Shown here one piece after another: positions 45,095 to 58,000 of a stretch of 64,000 bases of DNA. This DNA is from Aquilaria yunnanensis (taxonomy: Eukaryota > Streptophyta > Magnoliopsida > Malvales > Thymelaeaceae). Location of the stretch: the NCBI GenBank assembly GCA_039654915.1, contig CM077596.1, positions 1 to 64,000 of the forward strand, given 5' to 3'. The translations under genes and the position numbers were made by a program. Under the pieces are notes generated by a model, which saw nothing but the letters and a program-made list of their open reading frames with translations, made no database searches and had not been told where the DNA came from. Positions within the stretch are counted from its first letter, which is position 1, and each line of letters begins with the position of its first letter.

Positions 45095-46959
45095 CTAATT
45101 AGACATAATGATAATTTATCAATTTTATCCCTTATCATCCTAAAAAGTTTTTACCACCCCTATCCCTAAATCCTTCTATCTTCTTATGTAGGGCTGCCGA
45201 ATAGTGTCATCCAGACAATCAGAGAAGAGGAGGCAGCATCAGTAGCTATGAGACAATATGGTGGCAATGATGAAGATGAGGTGAGATGACGGCAAGGATG
45301 ACAATGTGATGAGAAGATGATGTCAACGATGATAATGAAGACGAGAAGATTGGAGGCACGGTGACAATGATATCTCGAAGATGAGAGACGGTTGACACAA
45401 TCTGAAGACGAGCGGTGTGAGGCGAAGGTAAGCGATTATGGCGCAAAATCTGGAGGCTGATGGTAACGGCACAATCTAGATCTGAGTGTAGGTGGTGAGA
45501 TTTGAATATGATGATCTGTGAGATGTTAGCGGTGGAGAAGATGATGTAATCCGAAACAAATTATTTGCACCATATGCTTTTACATTTTTATCTAGATACT
45601 TTTACATAATTATTCAGACATATTTGTTTAATTATTTCAAAGCAAAAAAAAAATTACTGTGTTAGACATTTTTACATTTTTGTTTAAACATGTTTACACA
45701 TTTCCATATAAATTTTTACATATTCAGTTAGACATTTTATTTTTACTGTTTCAGATAATTATTTTTTGAAGAGAGTAAATTGTTTATATGTTGGTTTAGA
45801 CACTTTTATATATTTATTTAGACATATTCTGATATCATTAATACGTTTTTACTTATTGCTTTAGACATTTTTATTTTTTTCATGATAATAAATTATTTGC
45901 ATATTACTTCCAGATACTTTCACATATTGCAGTGTAATAAAAAATGGAAGATTTTTGTTTTTGAAAAGGTTTGAAACTCTTAAGCCTGCGTAACCCTGGA
46001 GATTTTGAAGTGATCAATCATTCATTTGGCCAAACCTTCAAGCATAAGAAATTTTTTGAATAATCTTCAATAGGCTTAGGGGTAAGAGCTAGACAAATTG
46101 GTAAGCAGGTGCAAGATTTCAACAAATTAATAAATGTTTTACTTCATTCACTTTGAACTTACCATATTTGAAGAAAATAAATTGTTAATACGATGAAAGA
46201 GAAAATGGAACATAGTTTATAATTTAAAATTTCTATGTATATCAATACTTTTTTATTTATCTAAAAGTAAAATAATGCCATGTAAAGTTAGGAATATGAA
46301 TTTTACCTCTTTATACATTTTTCCGTTTTGTTTATGAGTGGATGAATTAGAGTAAGGAAAGAGAAAAAAAAATTGTCAAATTATAATGTAAATTGTTTAA
46401 GGCTATGTACTTTGTATTCACTCAGATACAGGTAATGACAAAGATAATCCTACGTATTTACCGATTCAAAAAGAATAAAATACCTTAACTCTTTATTGAA
46501 AGGCAAAAACTGCGAATAATTCACCAATGTTTTAGGGCAGATCGAATTGCTACTATTGTTTTTTGGGAGGGGGGGGCAGTAGACGATAGACATTATTTAA
46601 AATAGCCGAGTAAACCACTAACATTATGCAAATGGTCAAATACATTCATTCAGCTTTTGAAATATTACAAAACTCTTCCATTATCTTCTTAAAATTGACA
46701 AAATAGTTTCACTTGATTCAAAACAATTCAAATAGGCTACCTTACCCAATTACACAATTCCATAACCATTTTCCCCAATTACATTCTACTAGCAAAAATA
46801 CATTTCGGACTCTGTCAATATTGATTATTGTTGATGCTAAGGGTCATCTTAACATAGTTTCAAAGTATAAATTCATGGAAGAAGCTAACAAGAGACAAAA
46901 TCATCAAGCTCTCTGAACTTGTCCTGACCCTTGGACTTGGTCGGAGGAAAAAGGTTGAT
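45095..46959. other. Intergenic, low-complexity stretches only
   Basis: 45240-45550 is GA-rich with repeated gatgatgacaatg-like runs. 45580-45930 has a loose 30-40-bp periodicity around (gtttagacatttttaca). No gene or transposon termini recognised. Confidence 0.5.
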
Positions 46960-47810
46960 CAAGGACTCAAAAAAAGATGAAGCTAAGCGAAAATCCCCCG
47001 GAGTTCAACCAACTCAGCAATTTACCCAACACCCTCATCCTTTACATTTTGTCCTTCCTTAACACCCATTATGCCATCCAAACCTTTTTCATCGCAAAGT
47101 GATGGAAGTTGGTCTAGACTTCCCTTTCCAAACTCAATCTTCAGAGATTACTCTCCTACAAGTTGTCATCCTTTGAGAACTTTATAATCAATGTTTTCAC
47201 CTACTTTTTGCTGTTTGTGCTTCTAGAGGCCTGGCATTCTATTCGGGAACTTGCTATCCAAAGGCGGCGACTATACCATGTGGTAAAGCGTCCAACATCT
47301 TAACATCAGTCTTGGCAGTATGGCCATCAAACCCTTCATCATTCCGCATGTACTCTTCACTTGTTGATCCCTTTAGACATTGGAGTTATTGTACATCTTA
47401 ATTTATGTCCTTTTAACCACCAAGGGCAAGCCCTTCTCCATGCCACTGCTCATTGTCTTGCGTCTTTATAATTGTAAATTCAAGCGCTAGTTTAAGAATC
47501 CTTGCATTTTGATTAATGGGTTCCCCAATCTTGGGATTCTCTTAGTGGAATCACCCTCTAATGTTGAAGTCCCTGAATTAAAGGAGGATAATAAAGTGGA
47601 GAAAGTAATTGAAATATTAGATCCACAAACTTCAGAAGCATTGGGAGCAGAAAAAATGTTGGGACTAAATTTGATATTTTATACTAGAATTCTTTTAGAC
47701 TCGACAATAAAAGTTATGAGAGCCATCAATTTGAACCAATTAGAGACATCAATGTCTTATTTGGCAAAAGGAAAAGTGGATGAATCGGGTCAACATGAAA
47801 ATTAATTTTA
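46960..47810 (+). pseudogene. F-box/LRR (FBD-type) pseudogene
   Basis: At about 47010-47120 a frame reads QLSNLPNTLILYILSFLNTH then YAIQTFFIAK, a recognisable F-box (LPD.LL..ILSFLPTK.AV.T..LSKRW). It is interrupted by TGA where Arg of SKRW is expected and TAG at the next Trp. Leucine-rich sequence follows in several frames, and a 98-codon open segment (47509-47805) may be the LRR tail (FPNLGILLVESPSNVEVPEL). No intact start-to-stop frame exists. Such relics of SCF substrate-receptor genes are common in plants. Confidence 0.6.
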
Positions 47811-49180
47811 ATCGATATGTTTGGCCTATGAAAACTTTCCTCATTAACTAACAGTAACAAACAACCCAAAAAAGCGTAAACATTTGCTTTGCATTTAAAC
47901 AGGACAATTTTACGTCGAAAAAGTTGTAAAAAATTACACTTTTTAGGAGATGGTGAGTTAAAGCAATTTTAAAGTTAAATGGACCTCAAACATATAATGC
48001 GTTTGATCTCTGTAAAATCATGTACAAAACACAGTTTTAAAATAAAATGGCTTATTTTCTTTTCTAATTCAAAAGCTCATGTAAAAATTCTTTATTTTTA
48101 ATTTTTTTAATTTTTTTAACCAGAACCAATGTTGTCTAAAAAGATACACTCTACGCACCTAATAATCACATGGATAAAATTTGTTTAAAATAATTAATTT
48201 TTTGACCTTTTTTTTCCATAACCAACCAACTTAATAGAGAACATTTAATAAAAAATACTTATTTTTTCAGAAATTAATTTAAATTTTTTTGGAACTTTCT
48301 AGATTATAGAACTTCAATTGATATTCAAGTTAAGAGAAACATCAACAAAATCAATAATAGTATATTAAACAAGTAATTATTTTAAACTACTGAGCAATAA
48401 TTTTAATACTCCATTTCGTACAAAGTACAAACACGTCTTTTTCTGACAAATATTTGTGTAAGTTATGTGATTAAGATGGCGAGAGTGATATTTTAAATTT
48501 CAAAGATTGATTATAAAATCCCTAATAATCCTACCGTTGCAAATTGGGCCACTTGGGTGGCCAGGTCAACATGGAGGGTCCTCCCAATCCCTCCAACCCA
48601 AAAGGAACATCTTTCGACGACCAATCCAGTGAATCCACACGGCTTGCGCAATCATCCGTCGTTCCTTCAGCACGAAGAACTTGGGATTTCTTCCTTTTAC
48701 CCATATTTTGTTTCCCACAGACAGCAAAACATTAACAAAACTGCGAAACCAGATCATGTTGTGTTCAAGCGAAAAAACAACCAGATCAATCTACTCACCG
48801 AATCAAAACACATGTGTTTGTGTCCCGAAAGCTTCCTTTTTATTTTTTAAAGGGAAGTCATAAACTGACCGTCCTCAACACCCTTTTGGGAAGTGGGAAC
48901 AGACACCGTCCACATCTATTGGACCCACTCGCAACGTACACCCAGATTCGAAAGGGACCCAAGCATAGCCCCACGGTTCCCCTCTATTTTCTGTTTCATA
49001 CAAGAGATCTCGACGCCTTGATCAAGAAATAGCACAATAAGATCAAGGGAAGAATTCTATGCATGCATACATATTCTGCAACGGGAAACAAACAGAAGAA
49101 AGATCCTGCTTACGGATCTCACATAAAGCTGCTGTCTATACCCCTATACAGTAGAAAGATTCAAGAGAGTGAACAAGAAC
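47811..49180. other. Intergenic and MND1 3' flank
   Basis: AT-rich to about 48530, then more mixed sequence with overlapping short frames on both strands (48544-49032). I could not support any of them as a gene. Confidence 0.5.
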
Positions 49181-51410
49181 TCAGCTCATTGTAGTTGGTG
49201 ATGTCTCCAAATAGTCAAAATCATCTGTTATCCCTATCTGCATGTTAGATTTAGAAGCTAAGTTAAGAATTGACGAGATAAGAGCCAATGACTCAGAATG
49301 TCTGACCTTAAAAATGCTAAATTATGTTCAAGATGACAAGATAGCCATTTGTTTACAAAGGCATCCCCAAAACTGTAAGAGCGTGGGGGCATGCTGCATG
49401 ACCAATGTTTACAACTCAGAATGATGCAAGTCATCATTGAAAAGTGATTTTTGGGGTTGTCATCCAGAGGTGATTTTGGAGTCACAGGTCTTACTACAAA
49501 TTCTGTGATGTGGTCTCTTAAGAAAAAACCAGCAAGAAACGGTGAAAATCATACAAAAGGCTGTGCCTAATGCTCCGGGTCATTTCAAAACACCATTCAT
49601 TGAAGTGACATCAGCATAATCTGTAACTAAAATGCACAAAGTTTATGTGAAAACATGACTGGTGTACCTCCTTGTACATGTGCTGAAGCTGCTCTCTTGC
49701 TTCGGGAAAGTTGTTTGAGCACCATTGCTTTAGTGTAAAGATGTTGTCTGTTGAGTCAAATCGCAATAATCATGCATATAGAGTATCATGAAGTATATTC
49801 AGAAGGACAGGAACTGCAGTTTATACATGTTCAAACATAAAGAAGGAAGGAGAAGAGGGGTTGGGGTCTGTATTCATGCAAAGCAGAAAGGATTTACCTG
49901 TCCATCTGTTAGCTGCAGCATGGGCAACTTCAATTGCTTGCTCTGCCAAAAAAAAACAAAAACCTGTGATTCAAAGTAGTAATTCATATATGCGAAAGCT
50001 TCAACACATCATAAGCTCAAAGAGTATCTGGCGAAAATAGAATAAACAATCTGTATACGCATCAAGATAAGCACAACTAACTCATTGCTTCAAATGCTGC
50101 AGGATCATTGTCTGAATACTGCCCCATTTCCTCCTGAAGAAGCAGGGAAACAAAACATGGCTGTCAGCTTAAGCAAGTCCTTCAGATTGCTTCAAACATG
50201 AATAGAAAGGATCTAAACGCACCTTGAGTTCATTATATTTCAACTCAATGGCTTTAAGCTCAGCTAATGCCTTCTCTCGCTCATCCTAGTGAAGGCTCAA
50301 AAGCGAAGTCTAAAATCAAACAAAAGACTCCAAACATGCATCCCTGCATACCAACTAAAACTCTAACCAAAGCATAAAATTTATCTTCAAACACTTACGG
50401 ATTCTTCCCGCCCTTTTTTAAGTGCATCACTCTGCTGAACTAGTTCTTCATGACGCTTTTTACTGCTTTGTAGGTCTGATTCCAGCTTACGATACACATT
50501 TCTCAACTGTTCAAGAATTAGAGACTGAGGTGAAACACTGAGTACATTCCAAGCATTACATTTATAAGATTCACCCTAGGAACTTGCCTGGTTTCCAGCG
50601 CAGCTGGGAAGGCTCCAAAAGTATACCTGGAGATTGCAACTGAGCAATTAATTATGCCTATAAACCAGTTGAGGCAAGCGCCCACCACTCTCAGACAATA
50701 CTTAAGGACAGATTGAAACAAATTTAACACAAGAAAGAGATATGTCCTCACAGAAGTTCCTATCTTGTCCTTTGAAACAAGGTCATCATCCACCAAACTC
50801 TGGATAACATCTTTCACTGACTGGGTAATCACACCCTTTTTTGGGCCTAGTTTCTCTAGCTCCTTCAGCTGGGAAGCAACAAAAAGGAGGGATTTAGAAA
50901 CAACAGTGAACACAGAATGAAGAAACCGGATGACTGGACAGCCACCGAGCAAGAACCTATCCGGTTAAAATTAATCAATCAAGATCTAATTCTCTGATTT
51001 GACCTGAGAGATAATCTAGTGCTGATGACATAACTATCCAGCTCCCTAGTTCAGAATGAAACATCCACGGTTTGAAGAAGCTGTATCATGAAAAATCGAT
51101 CAGAATTCAGATGTACCCACCAGGAAAAAGTCTTGGGACTCGTAAAATATCTGGAGCATCTTCTCGCGCTTCTCGTCCAAAGAAAGACCCCGTTTCTTTG
51201 ACTGCATCGCAGAAATTTTAGTTGATAGGAAAATCAAACACATCCTCAACGGAAAAAATAAGAGTCAATTTCAGTAGTGTCGAATACGATGTTCCTCTTT
51301 CCAACATTTTTCTACCGATCCAAACACTATTTTAACGCACTAATCTACAAAATTACGCAGAAAAGGAATCAAAACTCAAATTCCAGAGAGATACAAAACG
51401 AACTCACCAT
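49181..51410 (-). CDS. MND1: Meiotic nuclear division protein 1 (MND1)
   Basis: Partner of HOP2; the heterodimer helps DMC1/RAD51 in strand invasion during meiotic recombination in the nucleus. Ten exons: 51410-51408 (ATG only), 51201-51121, 50868-50752, 50626-50588, 50506-50399, 50285-50223, 50133-50082, 49942-49898, 49747-49668, 49237-49181; 214 aa. The N-terminal winged-helix region (SKKRGLSLDEKREKMLQIFY; LGPKKGVITQSVKDVIQSLV), the YFWSLPSCAGNQ stretch, a central coiled coil (KLESDLQSSKKRHEELVQQ..) and the C-terminal NRWTDNIFTLKQWCSNNFPE region match the family throughout. Intron 4 has a GC donor (CAG|GCAAGT, 50587-50586). The protein is slightly shorter at its C-terminus than I recall for Arabidopsis (about 230 aa). 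Confidence 0.95.
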
Positions 51411-52025
51411 CTCTGACAAGTATCTTTCAGAGCTTCGGAAGAAGAGACGAAGAACGGAACTGAATTAGCAGGAGCCGAGAAGGCGTACGAGGAAGTCCCC
51501 AGAGGAGAGAACCGTCAGGCGCAAGGGCTGCTCTGCTCTTTTGGCGGGAGTTTGATGCCAAAGACTTTGTTTGGGCTTGGAAGGCCCAAAATAAATTTTC
51601 AACAGGACCAAATCGAAGGCCCAATAACATTAACAGTTTCACGGGGGAGGAGCTGATGTGGTGGCTTGTCCAGCTGTAAGTCGCTCACTCGTTACTTGTC
51701 CATTCCGTTTGCTCCCGTCTCCTTCCTTGTTTCTCTGCGTGCCAGTGGCACCACCACCGCGGCCATCTCCTTCCTCTCGTCACGACATTAATAAATGAAT
51801 TGAATACTTCTCTAATTAATGCTTCTATTTACAAATTCCCCCCACAACGGTTACGTTTTCTCATTCGCGTCCCTGCCTGCCATGTCAGAAGCTGTGAAGC
51901 TACATCTTGGTTGGTTCTGTTAAGCCCACTCGCCGGCTGATTGGAAAGAAAAATTCAAAAAGCTCGCAACCTAATTCGTTTCTGGCTCTGCCTTTGCTAA
52001 TATCTGATGAGTTTCGCCTCTTTTC
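51411..52025. promoter_or_regulatory. Divergent promoter region MND1 / glycine-rich protein, with E2F-type site
   Basis: About 615 bp separate the two start codons. Near MND1 lie an E2F-type TTTGGCGG (51540-51547), TGGGCT (about 51572) and two GGCCCA motifs (about 51592 and 51618). The E2F and site II motifs suit S-phase/proliferation-linked expression of a meiotic gene; whether they also act on the rightward gene is unknown. Confidence 0.55.
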
Positions 52026-55000
52026 ATGGCTCGATTCCCGTGTTCTTTTCTCCTCCTGTTGTTCCAGTTTCTTCTCACCGTAAACCCTTCTGTCTGTTTC
52101 GATCATGAAGACGAATTCTCGATCCTCGATTTTGATTTTCATGGAGATTACACACCCCCGTCGCCGCCAGAGCCTCCGCTGCCACCCCTCCCGCCAAGTC
52201 TTTCTTGTGAGGTGGATTTGAACGGAATCGGTTCTCTTGACACCGTCTGCCAGCTGAATTCCAGTTTGCATTTCCATGAAGACGTCTCCATAGCCGGGAA
52301 CGGCAGTTTGCATGTCCTCCCCGGCGTGATTTTGAGCTGCCCGGTCTCGGGTTGTCTTATTTGCGTCAATGTCAGTAAAGGTGAATTCAGTTTGGGCCGG
52401 AATGCGAGGATTATTTCCGGGTCACTTTTCGTTTCAGCAATAAATGCTTCTTTCCTAAGTGGGTCTTTGGTTAATGTGAGTGCCTTAGCTGGGGAGCCAC
52501 CAGCTCAGACAACTGGGACACCGTCAGGTTGGCAGGGCGGTGGTGGCGGCCATGGAGGAAGAGGGGCCAGCTGCTTGACGGATAATACAAAATCGCCCGA
52601 TGATGTGTGGGGTGGGGACACCTATTCCTGGTCTAGCTTGGAGAAGCCGTGGAGTTACGGGAGTAAAGGTGGCTCAACGAGCAAAGAGGAGGATTATGGT
52701 GGTCGAGGAGGGGGGAGGGTCAGGGTCGAGGTGCGGGGCTTGGTGGAGGTTGGTGGGAGTTTGTTGGCCAATGGTGGTGATGGTGGGATGAAGGGTGGAG
52801 GAGGGTCTGGTGGAAGCGTGTATATCGAGGCCCAGAGAATGTAAACTTCTAGTTTCTCTATCTCACCGTTATTTTGTGCCTCATTGGATTTTCGCATTGG
52901 TCTTGCATAATTTTTGCACGGCATGCATTCTGATGTTTATAGTCGTTTGTAGGTTCGTTGGCTCTAGCTTCTGTTGATATCTGTAGTTGACTTCTATGAG
53001 CATTTCGACCCATGTTAATGAGTGATGGTGGAGTCAGCATGTTTTTGCTAGGCACGATTATGGAAAATATCAAATAGAACAAGCATTTTGGTCAAAATGT
53101 TTAGGGAGGATGTATAAGGGAGTTGTAAAGAGCAGTTAACAGCGAATAGACCATTGGTGAGAATAAATTTGGCACTCTTAAGCAGGAGTTAGTGACAGAT
53201 ACAGTTACAGAATGGAGTTCAATTTTGCATTACAAAGCAGGGCAAGAAAATTGGACTGACTAGTGAAAATTGGCACATTTCCTGTTATGGCTAGTTGTCA
53301 AACTTGAATGATTATAATATTGCTTAAGGGGTTATGGTTGGCGAGTTTGTTCTTGTATTTAGGATGATTCAGCTTGTGATTGTATAAAAGAAATTCAGCA
53401 TTTACATTTATACGTGAACCATACAAGAATTTTCATGGGATGGATTTCACTCTTTGGGGGTTCGATTAATTGATTATGTTAGGGTTTTGGTTTGATGATT
53501 TTTTTTAGGTGTTGCCTTTCAAATCTCAAGAATTGCATTCCCTTGCTCTCTATGAAGGACCAGAAGATGAGCCTTTTCTAGAGTTCTTATTTGCAGCAAA
53601 TATTAATTAAATTCCAGCAAAGAAAAACAAGTGCTAGAACACATCTCCAGGAAAAGAAACATGGAATCTTATGGACATCATTGCTTATGCGGGTTGTGTT
53701 TGAGTTTCTTTTGCTGTAAAAAATATCAGTTGGCCCTTGTCAGTGCTTCTTTTGGTTCATATATCATGTCATTCATTTCCCTATTTTTTTTTAATCACTT
53801 AATTTCTTAAAGGCAGGACTGGAAATGGCAAGATAAGTGCTACCGGGGGTAATGGATTTGCTGGAGGAGGTGGTGGAAGAATCTCAATCAATGTTTTCAG
53901 CAGGCATGATGATACCATGTTCTTTGCCCATGGTATGTTGCCTGAGTGATAGATTCTGTACTCTATTCTGACTAATGCTTCATTATCTTTTTCTTTTCCT
54001 TACATGAAAATTGATAGGTGGCGTTGCCTTCTGATCAGGGTATAAATAGATGCACCTGAACTGCTTGAGACAACCAAGTGCAAGTTTAATGTTTTCTCAT
54101 TGTCATATTCATCGTTTTTGCAGGAGGGAGTAGTTTTGGTTGCCTTGGAAATGCAGGTGCTGCAGGAACATATTATGATTCCTTCCCTCGGACTCTTACT
54201 GTTACGAATCACAACATGTCTACAGATACTGACACAATTCTGACAGAGTTCCCCAAACGGTCGCCCTGGACAAATGTTTATCTGAAAGATCATGCTAAGG
54301 CTGCTGTTCCTCTGTACTGGAGCCGTGTTCAGGTCTTCAAAGAATCAACTACTTCCTTCTTTTTTAGATGTTTCTGTTAAGTGGGAAAATCCCACATAGC
54401 TAAGAAAATAAGTTAAGTCAATGCTTTATATAGTGATGAGGCCTCTCCACCTATAGCCAATTGGTGTTAAGTTGGACGCTTTAACATGGTATCAGAGCCT
54501 AAAACCTAGCCTAACCCTTGCCGCAGCCACCACCAGAAAATCATACCCACCTTTACATTTCGACTGCCCTGACCAATACCCTTATTTCTGCTTAATCAAG
54601 CCCTCTATTTCTTCCTATGAAATTGTTTAACATGGTATCAGAGTAGGTTCGAAATTGCTTCAACCATTACCAAAAATAACCCACATAATAGAGCCGAAGC
54701 GGCCTACATGAGGGGGCGTATTAAGTGGGAAAATCCCACATAGCTAAGAAAATCAGTTAAGTCAATGCTTTATATAGTGATGAGGCCTCTCCACCTATAG
54801 CCAATTGGTGTTAGGTTGGACGCTTTAACAGTTTCATATGTTTTACTGCTTTTTGTTTAAGAAAGTCACTGCCTGGTTCATGTTGAGGTCATGAATTCTG
54901 CCATCAACCTTTAGCATGATGCTACTTGACCGTGATCTGTTTGTTGCTTTATCTTATATCCAAACTTAGAGTCTAATTTTAAACATTCTAGCATCTCAAA

Positions 55001-58000
55001 TTTGCTTTTTGCCCCTGTGAAGATAAGATTGGATACAATGTTCCAGTTGTTTATGGTTGCCCTGATTCAAATTTACTGTTCATCTTTGTTATATTGAATT
55101 TCAGAAATCCTTGCTTATGTAGTTGTTTCAGCCTCTTATAGTTGTTCTGATTCAAGTTCACTGTTTATCTTTATGACCTTCATGCATTGTCAGAACAATT
55201 ACTAAAATTGGTTTCAATCATACCTGTTTTGATGCTTATCACTAGTGTGATTAGTGTGATCCTGTTATGCATTTGTTTTGTAAGATTCAGTGGTAGCTAC
55301 ACACTGTTAACTGTTTGCACTTGTCCTTTCTGTAACATAAATTGATGATGGATTCCCAGAGAAATGATATGCCCTTTATCCTTTATTAGGTGGTCTTTAA
55401 AATACTTATAGATGAAAACGAAGCTGTTTCTGTTGTATAAATATCTGCGGTTGTGCGCACACGTATGGGTTTGTCTGTGCCATAACTTTGATGATCTCTA
55501 TCTTTGCAATTCTTATCATTGGCTTTTGCTTAGAAATATGTGTGTATTGGATAGGTTCAAGGACAAATTAGCTTATCATGCTGTGCACTTTTGAGCTTTG
55601 GCCTTGCACAATATGCCTCGTCAGAGTTTGAATTGATGGCAGAAGAACTTCTAATGAGTGACTCTGTTATTAAGGCACGTGGTAAAATACATTGCAATTC
55701 AATATTTTTATAGTACCATCACTTTGTACTTGCTGCCTTTAATATTTTGGCCACTTTGCTTTTTGTTGGATGACAAATAGAGAAAATGTCTGTCCATGTA
55801 GATTGAAGAATTTAGCTATTAGCTAACTACGAATGTTGGATTGAAGTCTGAACATGAGGGTATACGGGGTTTGATAAAAGTGGTGCCCAATTGAGAAGGG
55901 AACAATTTCATAAATTGTTTAACCAAATTCAATGTAGGACGTGTTTGAGAGTGATGTTAGACTTAATAGGCGATTAATAGGCTTTTTTTTTTTCTTTATG
56001 CAGAAAATTTTGTTTGTCTTTCCAGAAAATGCTAGTGGTCAACATGACTAAGAAAGAAAATATGTTGACTCCACTGTGTACATTTCACTACTCATGTATC
56101 CCTGTAAACTCCAACAGCGCAGAATGAAGACATAGAGTTTGTGTAGCCAACCCCAACTAGGTTTTATGTATGAGAAATTGAGAATACAGTTAGGGATGCA
56201 TACAAGCTAGCTATTTAATTCATTCTTTCTACACAGGATCGGTATAAACATTCTGTCATCCAACCTTCACGCTTCCCATTCTAGGCTCTTGCTAGTTCTT
56301 TGGTGTATGGTAGTTTTTAAAATCATATTACTGATCGGATGAAGCTTCAGGGTTGATTCATTCTTTCAATTTTCTATTTTTAGGGTGCATTTTAGGAAAA
56401 TTATTGAAAAATGATTATTAGTGATCATTTGCTTAAATTGTACTTAACTTGTATACCAATTGAAACCTTACGATTTAAGAAGCTCAAAAAACAATCTTTA
56501 AAACAATTTATTGCAAATAAATTAAGTATTTTTTTATTAATTTTCCCTTTTTAATTTGGTAAAGAAAAAAAAATCACAAAATTAACCACTTTGTAAAAAA
56601 GCTACTATTGAAGTGATTATTAGCTAAGTAGAATATTTTACTTTCAAATAACATTAGTTCTAGACAAAAAAAAAAGAAGCAAAAATGAAAATAAGTGGTA
56701 ATAACCACTTATCTCTTTAGTGGTGGCACTCAATGCATCCTTAGTCAAAGTAAATTTGTGTAATATACCTGTTTCTGCCTATAATTTCTTTAGTGTAGAC
56801 TGTAGATTCTTACTATCTTCTTTGTGGTAATAACCACTTATCTCTTTAGTGGTGGCACTTAATGCATCCTTAGTCAAAGTTAATTTCTGTAATATAGCTT
56901 GTTTCTGCTTATAATTTCTTTAGTGTAGACTGTAGATTCTTACTATCTTCTTTGCAGTAATAACCACTTATCTCTTTAGTGGTGGCACTCAGTGCATCCT
57001 TAGTCAAAGTTAATTTCTGTAATATACCTGTTTCTGCTTATAATTTCTTTAGTGTAGACTGTAGATTCTTACCATCTTCTTTGGTCTCCTTGCCAGTTTA
57101 TTTGTGAAACATTTTTTCCCTTCTCTAAATATATAGATATACGGGGCACTTCGTATGGCTGTGAAGATACACTTAATGTGGAATTCGAAAATGCTTATAG
57201 ATGCTGGGAGTGATGCTATTGTGGACACCTCCTTGCTTGAAGCAAGCAATTTGCTGGTTCTTAAGGTTTTCTACTTGACTTTTCTTTTGTGATGGCTTGA
57301 GATTTATCCTTAGATATGTGCTTTTGAGTTAAACTGATTGTTTGCTGCTGTTTTTCAGGAATCATCAGTAATACATTCTAACTCAAATTTGGGAGTCCAT
57401 GGACAAGGTTATTTAAACTTGTCTGGATCAGGGGATGTAATTGAAGCACAACATCTTACATTGTCATTGTTTTTCAGTATCTATGTAAGCTAAAATGCTC
57501 AGTTTCCAGCATTACTTCGATGCCCTTATATTCCATCACTTGTTTGTGATAGTGGGGCAATTATCATAATTGGTTTCATTCATTTTCAATTGCTGACTTT
57601 TTTGAGCAATGATGTGCATACAAGTTTATCACATGTTTACTAGAAGTTGTATTTATTTTAAGATGAAGGTTAGCATCTAAAAGTAATATTTACTTTTCTT
57701 CTCCTTTTTGCTTTTCTTTTATTTTCTCTCTACTAAGTTTGAGTTCAGCTTACTTTATGTGCCTTTACACTTAGTCATCTGTTGATGATAGTTGAAGAAT
57801 TGATGTATCTGCTTAAAGTGAAATGATTTGTGATCCATTTTACCATTGGTTATGCTTGTGTGTAATCATGTGAAAACATGCCCGGCACATAGAGTTAGTT
57901 ATGGTCAAAGTTGGCCTGGTAATAATGGGGAGCTCTCTTGGTCACTGTGCATGTGCGCAACTGCATTTACAAGTAGAGACTTGAGCCTGACTCACCCATG

